This document shows, piece after piece, positions 54,528 to 63,583 of a stretch of 64,000 bases of DNA. Source of the stretch: Isoptericola halotolerans (GTDB lineage Bacteria; Actinomycetota; Actinomycetes; Actinomycetales; Cellulomonadaceae); contig NZ_PVTX01000001.1 of assembly GCF_003003075.1 (NCBI RefSeq), positions 657,211 through 721,210 of the forward strand, given 5' to 3'. Within the stretch, counting starts at the first letter, position 1. The number at the start of each line of letters is the position of its first letter. Both the position numbers and the translations under genes were made by a program. The notes under the pieces are model-generated. The model did not search any database, had not been told where the DNA came from, and saw nothing but the letters and a program-made list of their open reading frames with translations.

Positions 54528-57500
54528 ATGCGCGTCAAGGTGACGCTCCGGCGCCCCGACACCACGCACGACGATGTCGTCATCACCGCCGACGCGGGCG
54601 CGACCATCGGCGAGGTGGCGTCGACCGTGGCCCGGGTCGATCCGGCCGGTGCGCGGGTCGCCGCGTCCGGTGCCCCCGGCGGCACGGACGGCCGGCCCCG
54701 CACCCTGGAGGCCCGCCTGCCGGGTCAGGACCGGCCGATGCGCCTGCCCGCCGACGCCGCGCTGGGCGAGGCGTGGATCGGCTCCGGGGCGGAGGTCGCC
54801 GTCGTCGACCTGGACCGGCCGGGCTTCGACTACCCGGGTGCGCGCGACGTGCGGGCCTCCCTCGGGTTCGCCGACGGCAGCAGCATCGACCTGCCGGAGG
54901 GCAGCTGGGTGCTCGGGCGCGCGGCCGACTGCGACGTCGTCCTGAGCGACCCGCTGGTGTCCAAGCGCCACCTGCGCCTCGACGTCAGCGACGTCGTCGA
55001 CGTGGTCGACCTCGGGTCGGCCAACGGCGTGCTGGTCGACGGCGACCACGTGCAGCGCCTGCGGGTCGAGGGCAGCCAGCGCGTCGTCGTGGGCGACACG
55101 ACGATGACGATCGAGCGGCGCCAGCCGCGCACGGTGACCGGGGTCGCGCCGAAGGCCGGGCCGGTGCCCTTCACCCGCTCGCCGCGCGTCGAGGCGCGGT
55201 ACAAGGGCGAGGAGTTCGAGTCGCCCGAGGTGCCGAAGGAGGCGGAGCCGCGCGACTTCCCATGGCTCGCGATGCTCGCGCCGATGCTCATGGGCGGTGC
55301 CATGTACATCGCCACGCAGCGGCTCCTCTCGCTGGTGTTCATCGCGCTGACGCCGATGATGCTGATCGGCAACTACCTCACCCGGGGTCGTCAGGAGCGC
55401 CGGCGCCGGGAGCGCGACATCGCCCGCTTCGAGGAGCGGCTGGAAGGCCTGCGCGACGCGCTGGCCGCCGAGGAGGAGACGGAGCGCTCCGTGCGGCTGC
55501 GCGAGGCCCCCGCGACGCCGCACGTGTTCGCCGAGGCGATGCGCCACGGTCCGATGCTCTGGACGCGCCGTCCCGAGCACTGGAGCTTTCTCAACGTCCG
55601 GTTCGGCATCGGGACGATGCCGTCGCGCAACACCGTCAAGGAGGCCTCGAAGGGCGCCCTGCTCAAGGAGTACCAGGACCGCCTGGACGCCGTGGTCGAC
55701 CGCTACGAGAACGTCGCGGGCGTCCCGGTGGTGGAGAACCTGTACGACGCCGGTGCGCTCGGCTTCGCCGGTCCGCCCGCCCGCGTGGCGGGCAGCCTCA
55801 ACGCGGCGCTGATGCAGCTCACCGGGCTGCACTCGCCGTCCGAGCTGGTGGTCACGGCCGTCGTCAGCCCGGTGTGGACCCGGTCCCTGCAGTGGCTCAC
55901 GTGGATCCCGCACACGTCGTCGCCGCAGAGCCCGGTCGAGGGCCATCACCTCGCCGACTCGGCGAGCGGCGCGGCGCGCCTCGTCGCCGAGCTGGAAGAG
56001 CTCGTCACCACCCGTCTCAAGGCTCGACGGGGCGCCCAGCGCCGTGGCGCGATCGACGACGGCGAGGCCGCGCTCGAGCGTGGCGCCGACGTCGGCGAGA
56101 AGACGGTCGAGGCGGGGACGAAGTCGCCGGTGCCCGCGGTGGTGGTGGTCATCAGCGACGACATCGACGTCGAGCGTGCCCGGCTCGTGCAGCTCGCCGA
56201 GAACGGGCCGGACGCCGGCGTGTTCCCCCTGTGGATCTCGGCCGACGCCGCCGCGATGCCGGCGGCCTGCCGCACGTTCGTCGACCTGGGCGAGGACGGG
56301 CCGCGCGTGGGGATGGTGCGGCTCGGCCGGTGGGTCGACGACGTGGAGCTGGAGGAGGTGGACCCCACCACCGCCCTCGAGTACGGCCGGCGCCTGGCGC
56401 CGGTGTTCGACGCCGGCGCCATCGTGGAGGACTCGTCCGACCTGCCGCGCTCGGTCACCCTGCCCGGGCTGCTCGGTCACGACCTGTTCGAGGACCCGGG
56501 TGCCGTGGTCGAGCGCTGGCGGCAGAACCTGTCGATGTACGACCGCACGCAGGCGCTGCCCCGCAAGCGGGCAGGCTCGCTGCGGGCGATCGTCGGCTCG
56601 GCCGGGCTCGACCCGCAGCACCTGGACCTGCGCACCCAGGGTCCCCACGCCCTCGTGGGCGGCACCACCGGTGCGGGCAAGTCGGAGTTCCTCCAGGCGT
56701 GGGTGCTCGCGATGGCCGCCGAGTACAGCCCGGACCGGGTCACGTTCCTCTTCGTGGACTACAAGGGCGGGTCGGCGTTCGCCGACTGCGTGCAGCTGCC
56801 GCACTGCGTCGGCCTCGTCACCGACCTCAGCCAGCACCTGGTCCTGCGCGCGCTCACGTCGCTGCGGGCGGAGCTGCACCACCGCGAGCACCTCTTCAAC
56901 CGCAAGAAGGTCAAGGACCTGCTCGAGCTGGAGAAGCGGGGCGACCCCGAGACGCCGCCGGCGCTCGTCATCGTCATCGACGAGTTCGCCGCGCTCGTGG
57001 GCGACGTGCCCGAGTTCGTCGACGGCGTCGTCGACGTCGCCCAGCGCGGCCGGTCGCTCGGCATCCACCTCATCATGGCCACGCAGCGGCCGGCCGGCGT
57101 CATCAAGGACAACCTGCGCGCGAACACGAACCTGCGGGTGGCCCTGCGGATGGCCGACGAGTCGGACTCCAGCGACGTCGTCGACATCAAGGACGCCGCG
57201 CACATCGATCCGGCGATCCCGGGGCGCGGCGTCGTGAAGACCGGCCCCGGCCGCTTGCAGGCGTTCCAGTCCGGCTACGCCGGTGCCTGGAGCACGCGGG
57301 AGCCGGAGCGGGCGGCGATCGAGGTGGCGGGGCTGCACTTCGGCCGGGAGGAGCGCTGGGACGAGCCGGTCGACCCGTCGGCGGGCGTGGACGACGACGT
57401 CGACCTCGGCCCCAACGACCAGCAGCGGCTCGTCGCACAGATCACCGCGGCGTTCGGCGCGGCACGGCTGCCGCTGCCGCGGCGGCCGTGGCTCGACTCG

Positions 57501-59021
57501 ATGGCCGACGCCTACGACCTCACCAGGCTGCACCAGCGCACCGACACCGAGCTGCTGATCGGTGTCGCCGACATCCCGGAGCAGCAGGCGCAGCGGCCGG
57601 TGTACTTCGAGCCCGACTCCGACGGGCATCTCGGCGTGTACGGCACGGGCGGCGCGGGCAAGAGCACCGCGCTGCGCACGATCGCCGCCGCGGCGGGCAT
57701 CACCCCGCGCGGCGGACCGGTGCACGTGTACGGGTTGGACTTCGCCGCGGGCGCGCTGCGGATGCTGTCGTCCCTGCCGCACGTGGGCGGGATCGCCAAG
57801 GGCGACGACGTGGAGCGGGTGGTCGCCGTCCTGCGGATGCTGCGCGGGGAGCTGCAGCGGCGCGGCGAGGAGTTCGCCGCGGTGTCGGCGTCGAGCATCA
57901 CGGAGTACCGCCAGCTCACCGGGCGGGCCGACGTGCCGCGCATCCTGCTGCTGGTCGACGGGTTCCCCGGATTCCGGGACGACTTCGAGGTCGGCGCCGG
58001 CCGGGCGGAGTGGTTCGACGTGTTCCGCGACATCCTCAACGACGGCCGTGCGCTCGGCATGCACGCGGTGTTCACGGCCGACCGCTCCGGCGCGGTGCCG
58101 ACCTACGTGCGCTCCATGGTCCAGCGCAACCTGCTGCTGCGGATGACGGACGACGGGTACCTGGCGTTCAACGCGCCCCGCGACGTCATCACGACGGACT
58201 CCCCGAACGGGCGTGCGCTGCTCGACGGTCTCGAGGTGCAGGTGGCGGTCATCGGTGGGACGACGTCGGTCTCGGCGCAGGCGGCGGCCACGGAACGGCT
58301 CGGCCGGTCCATGCTCGAGGCCGGGGTGCGGCCGGCCCCGCAGGTCCGGGTGCTGCCCACCGAGTACGGGGCGGACGAGCTGCCACCCCGGGTGGACGGG
58401 CAGCCGGTCCTGGGCCTGGACGGCATCACGCTGGGACCGGTGGGCTTCGAGCCGGCCGGGACGATGGTGGTGGCCGGACCGCCCGGGTCGGGGCGCAGCA
58501 ACGCGCTCGTCGCGATCGCGCGGTCGGTCCTGCGGGCGAACCCCGATGCGCGGCTGTACCTGTTCGCGCAGGGGCGGTCGGCGATCGCCGACAAGCTGCC
58601 CTGGAAGGAGGTGGTGACCGGGGTCGAGAACGTCAAGGCGCTCGCCACGAACCTGCTCGACGCCGTCCGGGACGACGACGTCGAACCGGGCATCGTCGTC
58701 GTCATCGAGGGCATCAACGAGTACCTGCAGTCGCCGGCGGACAAGCCGATCCAGGACCTGACCAAGGCGGTGCGCGGCAGCGACCACCTGCTGGTGGCCG
58801 AGGCCGAGACCGCCGGCTGGGGCGCCACCTGGCCGCTGCTCGGCGAGGTCAAGAACGGCCGCCGCGGGCTCCTCCTGCAACCCGAGAACCTCGACGGAGA
58901 CACGATCCTCAAGACCTCGCTGCCCCGTGCGGCCAAGGGCGAGTTCCCGGTGGGGCGCGGTGCCTGGATCGCGCGCGGGAAGCACACCCGGGTCCAGCTG
59001 CCGCTGGTGCTGGACGACTGA
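54528..59021 (+). CDS. Type VII secretion FtsK/SpoIIIE ATPase with N-terminal FHA domain (EssC/EccC-like)
   Basis: This 1497-residue protein is the motor and core of a type VII secretion-like system. It has an N-terminal FHA domain (about 105-200; WVLGRAADCD, LVSKRHLRL, DLGSANGV), two membrane helices (about 245-285), then three P-loop FtsK-type domains. Walker A motifs lie at about 710 (GGTTGAGKS), 1038 (GTGGAGKST) and 1317 (GPPGSGRSN). The first domain has Walker B VIVIDEFAAL. The third has R in place of K in the P-loop, so it may not hydrolyse ATP. An FHA N-terminus is the mark of Firmicutes EssC and is absent from mycobacterial EccC. ATG 54528 has GAGGAG upstream. Confidence 0.93.
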   Translation: MRVKVTLRRPDTTHDDVVITADAGATIGEVASTVARVDPAGARVAASGAPGGTDGRPRTLEARLPGQDRPMRLPADAALGEAWIGSGAEVAVVDLDRPGFDYPGARDVRASLGFADGSSIDLPEGSWVLGRAADCDVVLSDPLVSKRHLRLDVSDVVDVVDLGSANGVLVDGDHVQRLRVEGSQRVVVGDTTMTIERRQPRTVTGVAPKAGPVPFTRSPRVEARYKGEEFESPEVPKEAEPRDFPWLAMLAPMLMGGAMYIATQRLLSLVFIALTPMMLIGNYLTRGRQERRRRERDIARFEERLEGLRDALAAEEETERSVRLREAPATPHVFAEAMRHGPMLWTRRPEHWSFLNVRFGIGTMPSRNTVKEASKGALLKEYQDRLDAVVDRYENVAGVPVVENLYDAGALGFAGPPARVAGSLNAALMQLTGLHSPSELVVTAVVSPVWTRSLQWLTWIPHTSSPQSPVEGHHLADSASGAARLVAELEELVTTRLKARRGAQRRGAIDDGEAALERGADVGEKTVEAGTKSPVPAVVVVISDDIDVERARLVQLAENGPDAGVFPLWISADAAAMPAACRTFVDLGEDGPRVGMVRLGRWVDDVELEEVDPTTALEYGRRLAPVFDAGAIVEDSSDLPRSVTLPGLLGHDLFEDPGAVVERWRQNLSMYDRTQALPRKRAGSLRAIVGSAGLDPQHLDLRTQGPHALVGGTTGAGKSEFLQAWVLAMAAEYSPDRVTFLFVDYKGGSAFADCVQLPHCVGLVTDLSQHLVLRALTSLRAELHHREHLFNRKKVKDLLELEKRGDPETPPALVIVIDEFAALVGDVPEFVDGVVDVAQRGRSLGIHLIMATQRPAGVIKDNLRANTNLRVALRMADESDSSDVVDIKDAAHIDPAIPGRGVVKTGPGRLQAFQSGYAGAWSTREPERAAIEVAGLHFGREERWDEPVDPSAGVDDDVDLGPNDQQRLVAQITAAFGAARLPLPRRPWLDSMADAYDLTRLHQRTDTELLIGVADIPEQQAQRPVYFEPDSDGHLGVYGTGGAGKSTALRTIAAAAGITPRGGPVHVYGLDFAAGALRMLSSLPHVGGIAKGDDVERVVAVLRMLRGELQRRGEEFAAVSASSITEYRQLTGRADVPRILLLVDGFPGFRDDFEVGAGRAEWFDVFRDILNDGRALGMHAVFTADRSGAVPTYVRSMVQRNLLLRMTDDGYLAFNAPRDVITTDSPNGRALLDGLEVQVAVIGGTTSVSAQAAATERLGRSMLEAGVRPAPQVRVLPTEYGADELPPRVDGQPVLGLDGITLGPVGFEPAGTMVVAGPPGSGRSNALVAIARSVLRANPDARLYLFAQGRSAIADKLPWKEVVTGVENVKALATNLLDAVRDDDVEPGIVVVIEGINEYLQSPADKPIQDLTKAVRGSDHLLVAEAETAGWGATWPLLGEVKNGRRGLLLQPENLDGDTILKTSLPRAAKGEFPVGRGAWIARGKHTRVQLPLVLDD

Positions 59022-59032
59022 GGGTCCCGGCC

Positions 59033-59080
59033 GATGGGGAGGTCTCCCCATCGACCGTGACGGACCCGCTGGGCTAGCGT
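59033..59080 (+). promoter_or_regulatory. T7SS-locus palindrome and promoter of the first WXG100-type gene
   Basis: GATGGGGA-GGTCTC-CCCATC at 59033-59052 has perfect 9-bp arms (GATGGGGAG and CTCCCCATC). The -10 box TAGCGT (59075-59080) begins exactly 22 nt after it, as at 63519. The expected transcript starts at about 59087 and carries an AAGGGGGAGG ribosome site before GTG 59129. Confidence 0.7.
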
Positions 59081-59128
59081 GCTGCCTGGCGGCAAGACGC
59101 CACGTGGGGGCGAGACGAAGGGGGAGGC

Positions 59129-59431
59129 GTGGCCGGGTACGACCTGTCGATCGACATGGACCAGCTGACGACGCTCAAGGAAGACCTGAAGGCGATCACC
59201 GACGAGCTGGAGAACGCCGACGCGAACGCGCGGTCGGCCGCCGACGCGACGGGGCACGACGGCCTGCGCGACCGCGTCAACGACTTCGCCGACAAGTGGG
59301 AGATCAAGCGCGGCGAGATGCTCGAGAACGTCAAGAAGCTGTCGGACATCATCACCCAGATCGCGGACACGTTCACCGAGATCGACACGGAGCTGGCGAA
59401 GGCCCTCGAAGAGTCGGCCGGGAAGAAGTAG
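59129..59431 (+). CDS. WXG100-like type VII secretion protein
   Basis: This 100-residue helical hairpin protein has a central turn with W57 in DKWEIKRGEM, where W-x-x-x-R-G replaces the strict W-x-G. The C-terminal helix has the pattern TFTEIDTELAKAL, common in actinobacterial partners of large secreted proteins. The start is GTG 59129 with a very strong ribosome site. It is followed 14 bp later by the large candidate substrate, so it is likely its co-secreted partner or chaperone. It follows its own promoter with the locus palindrome. Confidence 0.88.
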   Translation: MAGYDLSIDMDQLTTLKEDLKAITDELENADANARSAADATGHDGLRDRVNDFADKWEIKRGEMLENVKKLSDIITQIADTFTEIDTELAKALEESAGKK

Positions 59432-59445
59432 GGGTTGGCACCACG

Positions 59446-60909
59446 ATGAGTGACACGCAGTGGCAGGAGCTCGACGGCGAGGCGACCGTCGTCGAGGCCA
59501 AGGGCCGGACGTACACGGAGCTGGCCGAGGCGATCACGCGCTCGGTCGGCACGCTCCAGCAGATCGTCGACGACACCAGCACGACCGCGAAGTCCATGGA
59601 GGCGACCCGCAAGCTCGCGGGGGAGGTGCGCGAGGACATCGAGAAGGCCCGTGACCGCTACTCCTTCACCGGGGAGGCGCTGAGCACCTACGGGGCGGCG
59701 TTGCGCGGCGCGAAGAACGAGGCCGACCCGGCAGCGGAGAAGCTGCGGACCCTCCGGTCGGAGCTCGAGGACGCCCGCGCCGTCGCGCGGAACGCGGAGA
59801 GCCAGATGGACGACCTCCCCGACAGCGCGAGCCAGGCCGACAAGGACGACGCCACCCGCGCGGCCTCGGGCGCGAACGCCACGGTGTCCGGCCTGGAGCA
59901 GGACATCGCCGTCCAGGAGTCGTACTGGAACAGCGGCCACGGCGACAAGAACAGCGCGGCCGGCACGGCGATGTCGAAGATCGAGGAGGTCGTGTCGGGC
60001 GACAAGGTCCACGGCCTCGAGGACAGCACCTGGGACAAGGTCAAGAACGTCGCCAAGGGCATCTACAAGGTCTTCAAGGTGATCTGCGACATCGCGGGGA
60101 TCCTGGCGATCTTCCTCTCCTGGGTCCCGGTCCTGGGCCAGATCCTCATGGTGCTCGCGGCGATCGGCGCGATCCTCTCCATCGTCGAGAACATCGTGAA
60201 GTTCGCGCGGGGCGAGATCGGCTTCGGGGCGATGCTGCTCGGCGTGGGCCTCGGGGTGATGGGCCTGTTCGGCGGCAAGGCGATCAGCTCGGTCGCGAAG
60301 TACGCGAAGGCCCGCTCGGTCGTCCAGACCGCGTCGCGCATGAGCAACGGGGCGGCGAAGGCGAAGTTCGGCACCGCCGTGCTCAAGAGCTCGCGCAAGA
60401 CCTTCGCGCTGACCAGGGGCCAGCGCGTCACCGAGGTGCTCAAGTCGCCGTTCGTGCGGACGGCGGGGGACAAGGCCGTCGCCGGGATGGTCCGGAACGG
60501 GCTGTACAAGAACGCCTTCACGTCGTGGCGGGGCTCGCAGTTCCCGCTGCCGTACAAGGACGGCGCGGCCCGCTTCGCGATGGGCAACGACGACGTCGTG
60601 GACATGATCGGCCACTTCAACCAGACCGGGCTGCGCATCGACAGCGTGACGAGCAGCGCGCAGGCCATCGCGACCGTCGGTGCCGTGTTCAACCAGACGG
60701 CGAACCTCGCGAACAACGCGGCCAAGCTCGGGAGCGCGATCGGCGGCGGCGACGGCTGGGGCTCGTACGAGGGCGGCAACTCCCTCGCGACCAGCGGCGC
60801 CGGGGGCAGCTGGGGCAAGATCACGGGCCTGCCCGTCAACGTCGACAAGGGCGTGACGGCCGTGCAGGACGTGTTCGGCAACGACGGCTACGTAGCGGGC
60901 TCCTGGTGA
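59446..60909 (+). CDS. Candidate large type VII secretion substrate with central hydrophobic domain
   Basis: This 487-residue protein has an N-terminal coiled-coil/helical region (about 15-175) like WXG/LXG substrates, including a Y-W pair in QESYWNSGHG. A hydrophobic domain (about 203-278; four closely spaced Gly-rich helices such as LMVLAAIGAILSIVE and AMLLGVGLGVMGLFGG) follows. The C-terminal half is polar with no recognised enzymatic motif and ends DVFGNDGYVAGSW. Such a layout fits a membrane-inserting or pore-forming effector or a secreted structural protein. It starts at ATG 59446 and overlaps the next gene by 4 bp. Its toxin nature is unproven. Confidence 0.82.
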   Translation: MSDTQWQELDGEATVVEAKGRTYTELAEAITRSVGTLQQIVDDTSTTAKSMEATRKLAGEVREDIEKARDRYSFTGEALSTYGAALRGAKNEADPAAEKLRTLRSELEDARAVARNAESQMDDLPDSASQADKDDATRAASGANATVSGLEQDIAVQESYWNSGHGDKNSAAGTAMSKIEEVVSGDKVHGLEDSTWDKVKNVAKGIYKVFKVICDIAGILAIFLSWVPVLGQILMVLAAIGAILSIVENIVKFARGEIGFGAMLLGVGLGVMGLFGGKAISSVAKYAKARSVVQTASRMSNGAAKAKFGTAVLKSSRKTFALTRGQRVTEVLKSPFVRTAGDKAVAGMVRNGLYKNAFTSWRGSQFPLPYKDGAARFAMGNDDVVDMIGHFNQTGLRIDSVTSSAQAIATVGAVFNQTANLANNAAKLGSAIGGGDGWGSYEGGNSLATSGAGGSWGKITGLPVNVDKGVTAVQDVFGNDGYVAGSW

Positions 60910-61541
60910 GCCGGCAGATCGCCGGGTTCGAGCTCCGGCTGCCCGACTCGTGGTGGGCGGTGCCGACCGAGGCGCCGGAGTCGGTCCCGGAGTGGGCGCG
61001 GTCGACGGCGGCGGCCCTGGTCGCCGACGTCGGCACCTCGGGCGGTCACGACGTCGCGCCCGACGAGCTCGCGGACGAGATCGCCCGGCAGCTGGAGGAC
61101 GTGGCCCGCGCGGTCGCGGAGACGGGGATCCCCGGCCTGGTGACGGCGGTGCTCGTCCGTCGCCCCGAGCTCGGCGTCGTGGACGCCATGGTGACCGTCA
61201 CGGCGCAGCAGGACCTGGCCGCGGACGAGTTCACCGCCGGGCTCGCCGCGGCCGTGGAGGAGTCGGACGAGCACGACTACGCGTTCGCGGGCCGGTTCGA
61301 CGGCACCGTCGCGGCGGGGGACGTCACCGGGCTGCACGCGATGATCACCCACTTCGGTGAGCTCGGCGAGGACGGCAGCGGCACGCTCGAGGAGCGGGTC
61401 GTGCTCGGGGTCTTCCCCGCCGGCTCCCGCGACATGGTCGAGGTGACGGCGGTGGCACGCAGCGTGGGGACGTTCGAGGACATGCCGCAGGAGATGCTCG
61501 AGCTGCTCGAGGGGCTCTCGGTGGAGACGGAGACGGCATGA
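60906..61541 (+). CDS. T7SS-associated accessory protein, paralogue 1
   Basis: This 211-residue soluble protein of unknown family begins FELRLPDSWWAVPTEAPES, a pattern (LP..W..VP near the N-terminus, then a helix, then beta strands) shared with the next gene product. The C-terminal part is beta-rich (ERVVLGVFPAGSRDMVEVTAVAR) and resembles PsbP/DcrB-like folds. The GTG start overlaps the substrate gene stop. Chaperone, adaptor or immunity functions are possible. Confidence 0.78.
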   Translation: MSRQIAGFELRLPDSWWAVPTEAPESVPEWARSTAAALVADVGTSGGHDVAPDELADEIARQLEDVARAVAETGIPGLVTAVLVRRPELGVVDAMVTVTAQQDLAADEFTAGLAAAVEESDEHDYAFAGRFDGTVAAGDVTGLHAMITHFGELGEDGSGTLEERVVLGVFPAGSRDMVEVTAVARSVGTFEDMPQEMLELLEGLSVETETA

Positions 61542-62185
61542 CGCAGGGCGCATCCCCGGAGCTGAAGGTTCTCGGCGGTGAGGTGCGGGTGATCGTGCCC
61601 GGTACATGGGTCAGCATCCCGCTGGACTCCGCCGAGCGGGCGACGGCGTTCATCAAGAAGCTCGTGCGACGGCAGGTCGGCACCGCGGACCAGCTGGCAC
61701 GCATGCGCCGCCAGGCGGTCGAGGAGCTCATCGCCACGGCCCGCGAGGCCGTGGGTGCCGGTGTGCACACGTACCTGATGTCGCTGGAGATCGCTCCGGG
61801 CGTCCCGTTCCCTGCGGCGCTGCTCATGACGGACGACGAGTGGCCCGCCGCGGCGCTCCCGTTCCTCGCGGAGGGCGACGACGAGGGCGCGCTGCGCGCC
61901 GCGTACCCGGACGGCGAGGTCGCGGTGCAGCGCAACGGCCGGCCGGCCGCCCGTGTCGTCGAGATGACGCAGGGCCGCGCCGGTGACGGCGACGAGGCCG
62001 TCCAGGTGCTCACGATGCGGCTCGAGTACCACATGCCGCACCCGAAGGATCCGTCCCGGATGCTCTTCGTCCGCGTCAACGTCTCCGACATCCCCTCGGC
62101 GGAGCCGTTCGCCGTGCTGTTCGACGAGATCGTGGACTCCATCGAGTTCCTGGACGACGACGAGGGCGACCGCGCGTCCGCCTGA
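61538..62185 (+). CDS. T7SS-associated accessory protein, paralogue 2
   Basis: This 215-residue soluble protein appears to be a diverged tandem copy of the preceding one. It has VIVPGTWVSIPLDSAER near the N-terminus, a helical segment with AREAVGAGVHTYLMSLEIAPG, and a C-terminal strand region RMLFVRVNVSDIPSAEPFAVLF, with the same order of elements. No known domain is recognised. The ATG overlaps the previous stop (ATGA). It closes the operon that began at 59129. Confidence 0.78.
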   Translation: MTQGASPELKVLGGEVRVIVPGTWVSIPLDSAERATAFIKKLVRRQVGTADQLARMRRQAVEELIATAREAVGAGVHTYLMSLEIAPGVPFPAALLMTDDEWPAAALPFLAEGDDEGALRAAYPDGEVAVQRNGRPAARVVEMTQGRAGDGDEAVQVLTMRLEYHMPHPKDPSRMLFVRVNVSDIPSAEPFAVLFDEIVDSIEFLDDDEGDRASA

Positions 62186-62225
62186 CGACGGGCCGCGCGG
62201 TCCGCGGAGGTCAGGCTCCTGTGGG

Positions 62226-62486
62226 TCAGGCCCCGGTGCTGGAGTCGTCCTCCATGCGGGCCACGTTCTGGTTCGTCCGCCGGACCATCGACAGGCCGGC
62301 CCAGACGGACACGAGGAGCAGGACCACGACGACCGTGACCCAGCCGCCGACCGCCGCGAAGGCGCTCGGTGCGGCGACGTTGGCGACGACCCCGAGCACG
62401 CAGATCACCACGGCAGCGCCGAGAGCGTAGCTCGCCGGCCGCATGGCCTGGCCGGCCCGGGCATCGGTGTCCTTCTTGTTCGCCAT
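62226..62486 (-). CDS. Small two-TM membrane protein
   Basis: This 86-residue protein has a hydrophilic N-terminus (MANKKDTDARAG), two membrane helices (about 20-42 and 46-68) and a short acidic tail. The start at 62486 has AGGAG 7 nt upstream on the minus strand; a longer start at 62522 gives an Arg-rich leader and was rejected. It is convergent with the accessory genes and divergent from 62683. The family is unknown. Confidence 0.78.
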   Translation of the reverse strand: MANKKDTDARAGQAMRPASYALGAAVVICVLGVVANVAAPSAFAAVGGWVTVVVVLLLVSVWAGLSMVRRTNQNVARMEDDSSTGA

Positions 62487-62682
62487 CCGTCTGCTCCTGT
62501 GTCGAGGCCTGCAGGTCAACATCTTGCGTCGTCCGCCCGCCCGGCGGCTCCTTGGCCGTGGGCGCGGACCTACGCCATCGTGCCACGTGGTGGGACGACG
62601 TCGGTGCGTTCCCGTGGTCTAGGGTTCCGGCAGGCGTCGAGGGCGCCACGACCATGGCCCGAGCGTGCGGACGGGGACGAAC

Positions 62683-63510
62683 ATGCCGGAGAGCAGCAAC
62701 GGCGCGGCGGGGACGGCGGCCGTCGGTGGTGCGGAACCACCCGGCCGGGCGGCCCTGGTGCTGCGGCCGCTGGGGTACCTGCTGGTGGGGCTCGTCTGGA
62801 CGACGATCTGGCTGCTCGCCGTCCTGCTCCTGGTGGGGTCGGTCCCGTACCTGGCCTTCGTCGACTCCGAAGGGCTCGTGGCGGGGGTCGAGGACCGCCT
62901 GTCGACGCCGCTCGGAGTCCTCGGGCTGGTGATCGTCGGCCTGCCGGTCCTCGCCCTGGCGATCGGTGCGGGCGGCTGGTACGTCCTGACGGCGTCGTGG
63001 CCGCTCGCGGTGCTGTCCTTCACCTATGCGGTGCGTGCGCTGCGGAGCGACTACCGCGGCGAACGGTTGTCGCGCACGTCCACCGCGGTATGGGGCAGCA
63101 GCGTGGGCCCACCCACCGTGGGTCGGGTCGCCCTCTCCCTGCAGCCGGTGCGCGCCACCCCGTTCACGGACGCCGTCATGCGGTTCTACGCCGCCGGCTG
63201 GAGCGTGGACGGCCGGACCGTCCTGGCGATGCTCCCGGCCGGGTTGGCCTGGCCGGCGGCGATCACCGCCCTGGTCCCGGGGGTGTCCGGCGCCGTGCAC
63301 CTGGTGGCGGGTCTCCTCGCCGTCGTGCTGCTGGCGACGTCGGCGGTGCTGGGCGTCCGGGCGTTCCGCGCGCGTCTCTCCGGACCGGTGGGGCCCCTGC
63401 CGGACGGCGGGGTCGGTGAGCTGACCGCCGAGCAGCGGTCGCGGCGCCTGACGGAGCTGCGCAGGCAGCGTGAGCGCCGGCTCGGCGAGGGCGTGGAGGA
63501 CGCGGGCTGA
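62683..63510 (+). CDS. Multi-TM membrane protein of the secretion locus
   Basis: This 275-residue protein has four predicted membrane helices: two in the N-terminal half (about 33-57 and 75-101), then a soluble loop of about 85 residues, then two more (about 180-222), and a basic coiled-coil-like tail (AEQRSRRLTELRRQRERR). I do not recognise the family. The start MPESSNG at 62683 has GGGGACG upstream; GTG 62665 would add six residues. TAGGGT at 62620-62625 may be its -10 box. It lies between the accessory genes and the second WXG100 gene, so it may be part of the secretion apparatus. Confidence 0.78.
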   Translation: MPESSNGAAGTAAVGGAEPPGRAALVLRPLGYLLVGLVWTTIWLLAVLLLVGSVPYLAFVDSEGLVAGVEDRLSTPLGVLGLVIVGLPVLALAIGAGGWYVLTASWPLAVLSFTYAVRALRSDYRGERLSRTSTAVWGSSVGPPTVGRVALSLQPVRATPFTDAVMRFYAAGWSVDGRTVLAMLPAGLAWPAAITALVPGVSGAVHLVAGLLAVVLLATSAVLGVRAFRARLSGPVGPLPDGGVGELTAEQRSRRLTELRRQRERRLGEGVEDAG

Positions 63511-63518
63511 GGGGTCGG

Positions 63519-63566
63519 CATGGGGAGGTCTGCCCATCGACCGTTGCTCGCGGCGGCGGATAGGGT
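63519..63566 (+). promoter_or_regulatory. T7SS-locus palindrome and promoter of the second WXG100 gene
   Basis: CATGGGGA-GGTCTG-CCCATC at 63519-63538 differs from the copy at 59033 at only two positions. TAGGGT (63561-63566) begins 22 nt after it, the same distance as at 59033. The four bases GACC follow the palindrome in both copies. Confidence 0.7.
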
Positions 63567-63583
63567 CGTGCTCGACGACGGGC

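Noticed and set aside
53829..59051. A 1740-codon open frame on the minus strand opposite the EssC-like gene
   Set aside because: The opposite strand has three P-loop domains and an FHA domain. The antisense frame has no recognisable motif and biased composition.
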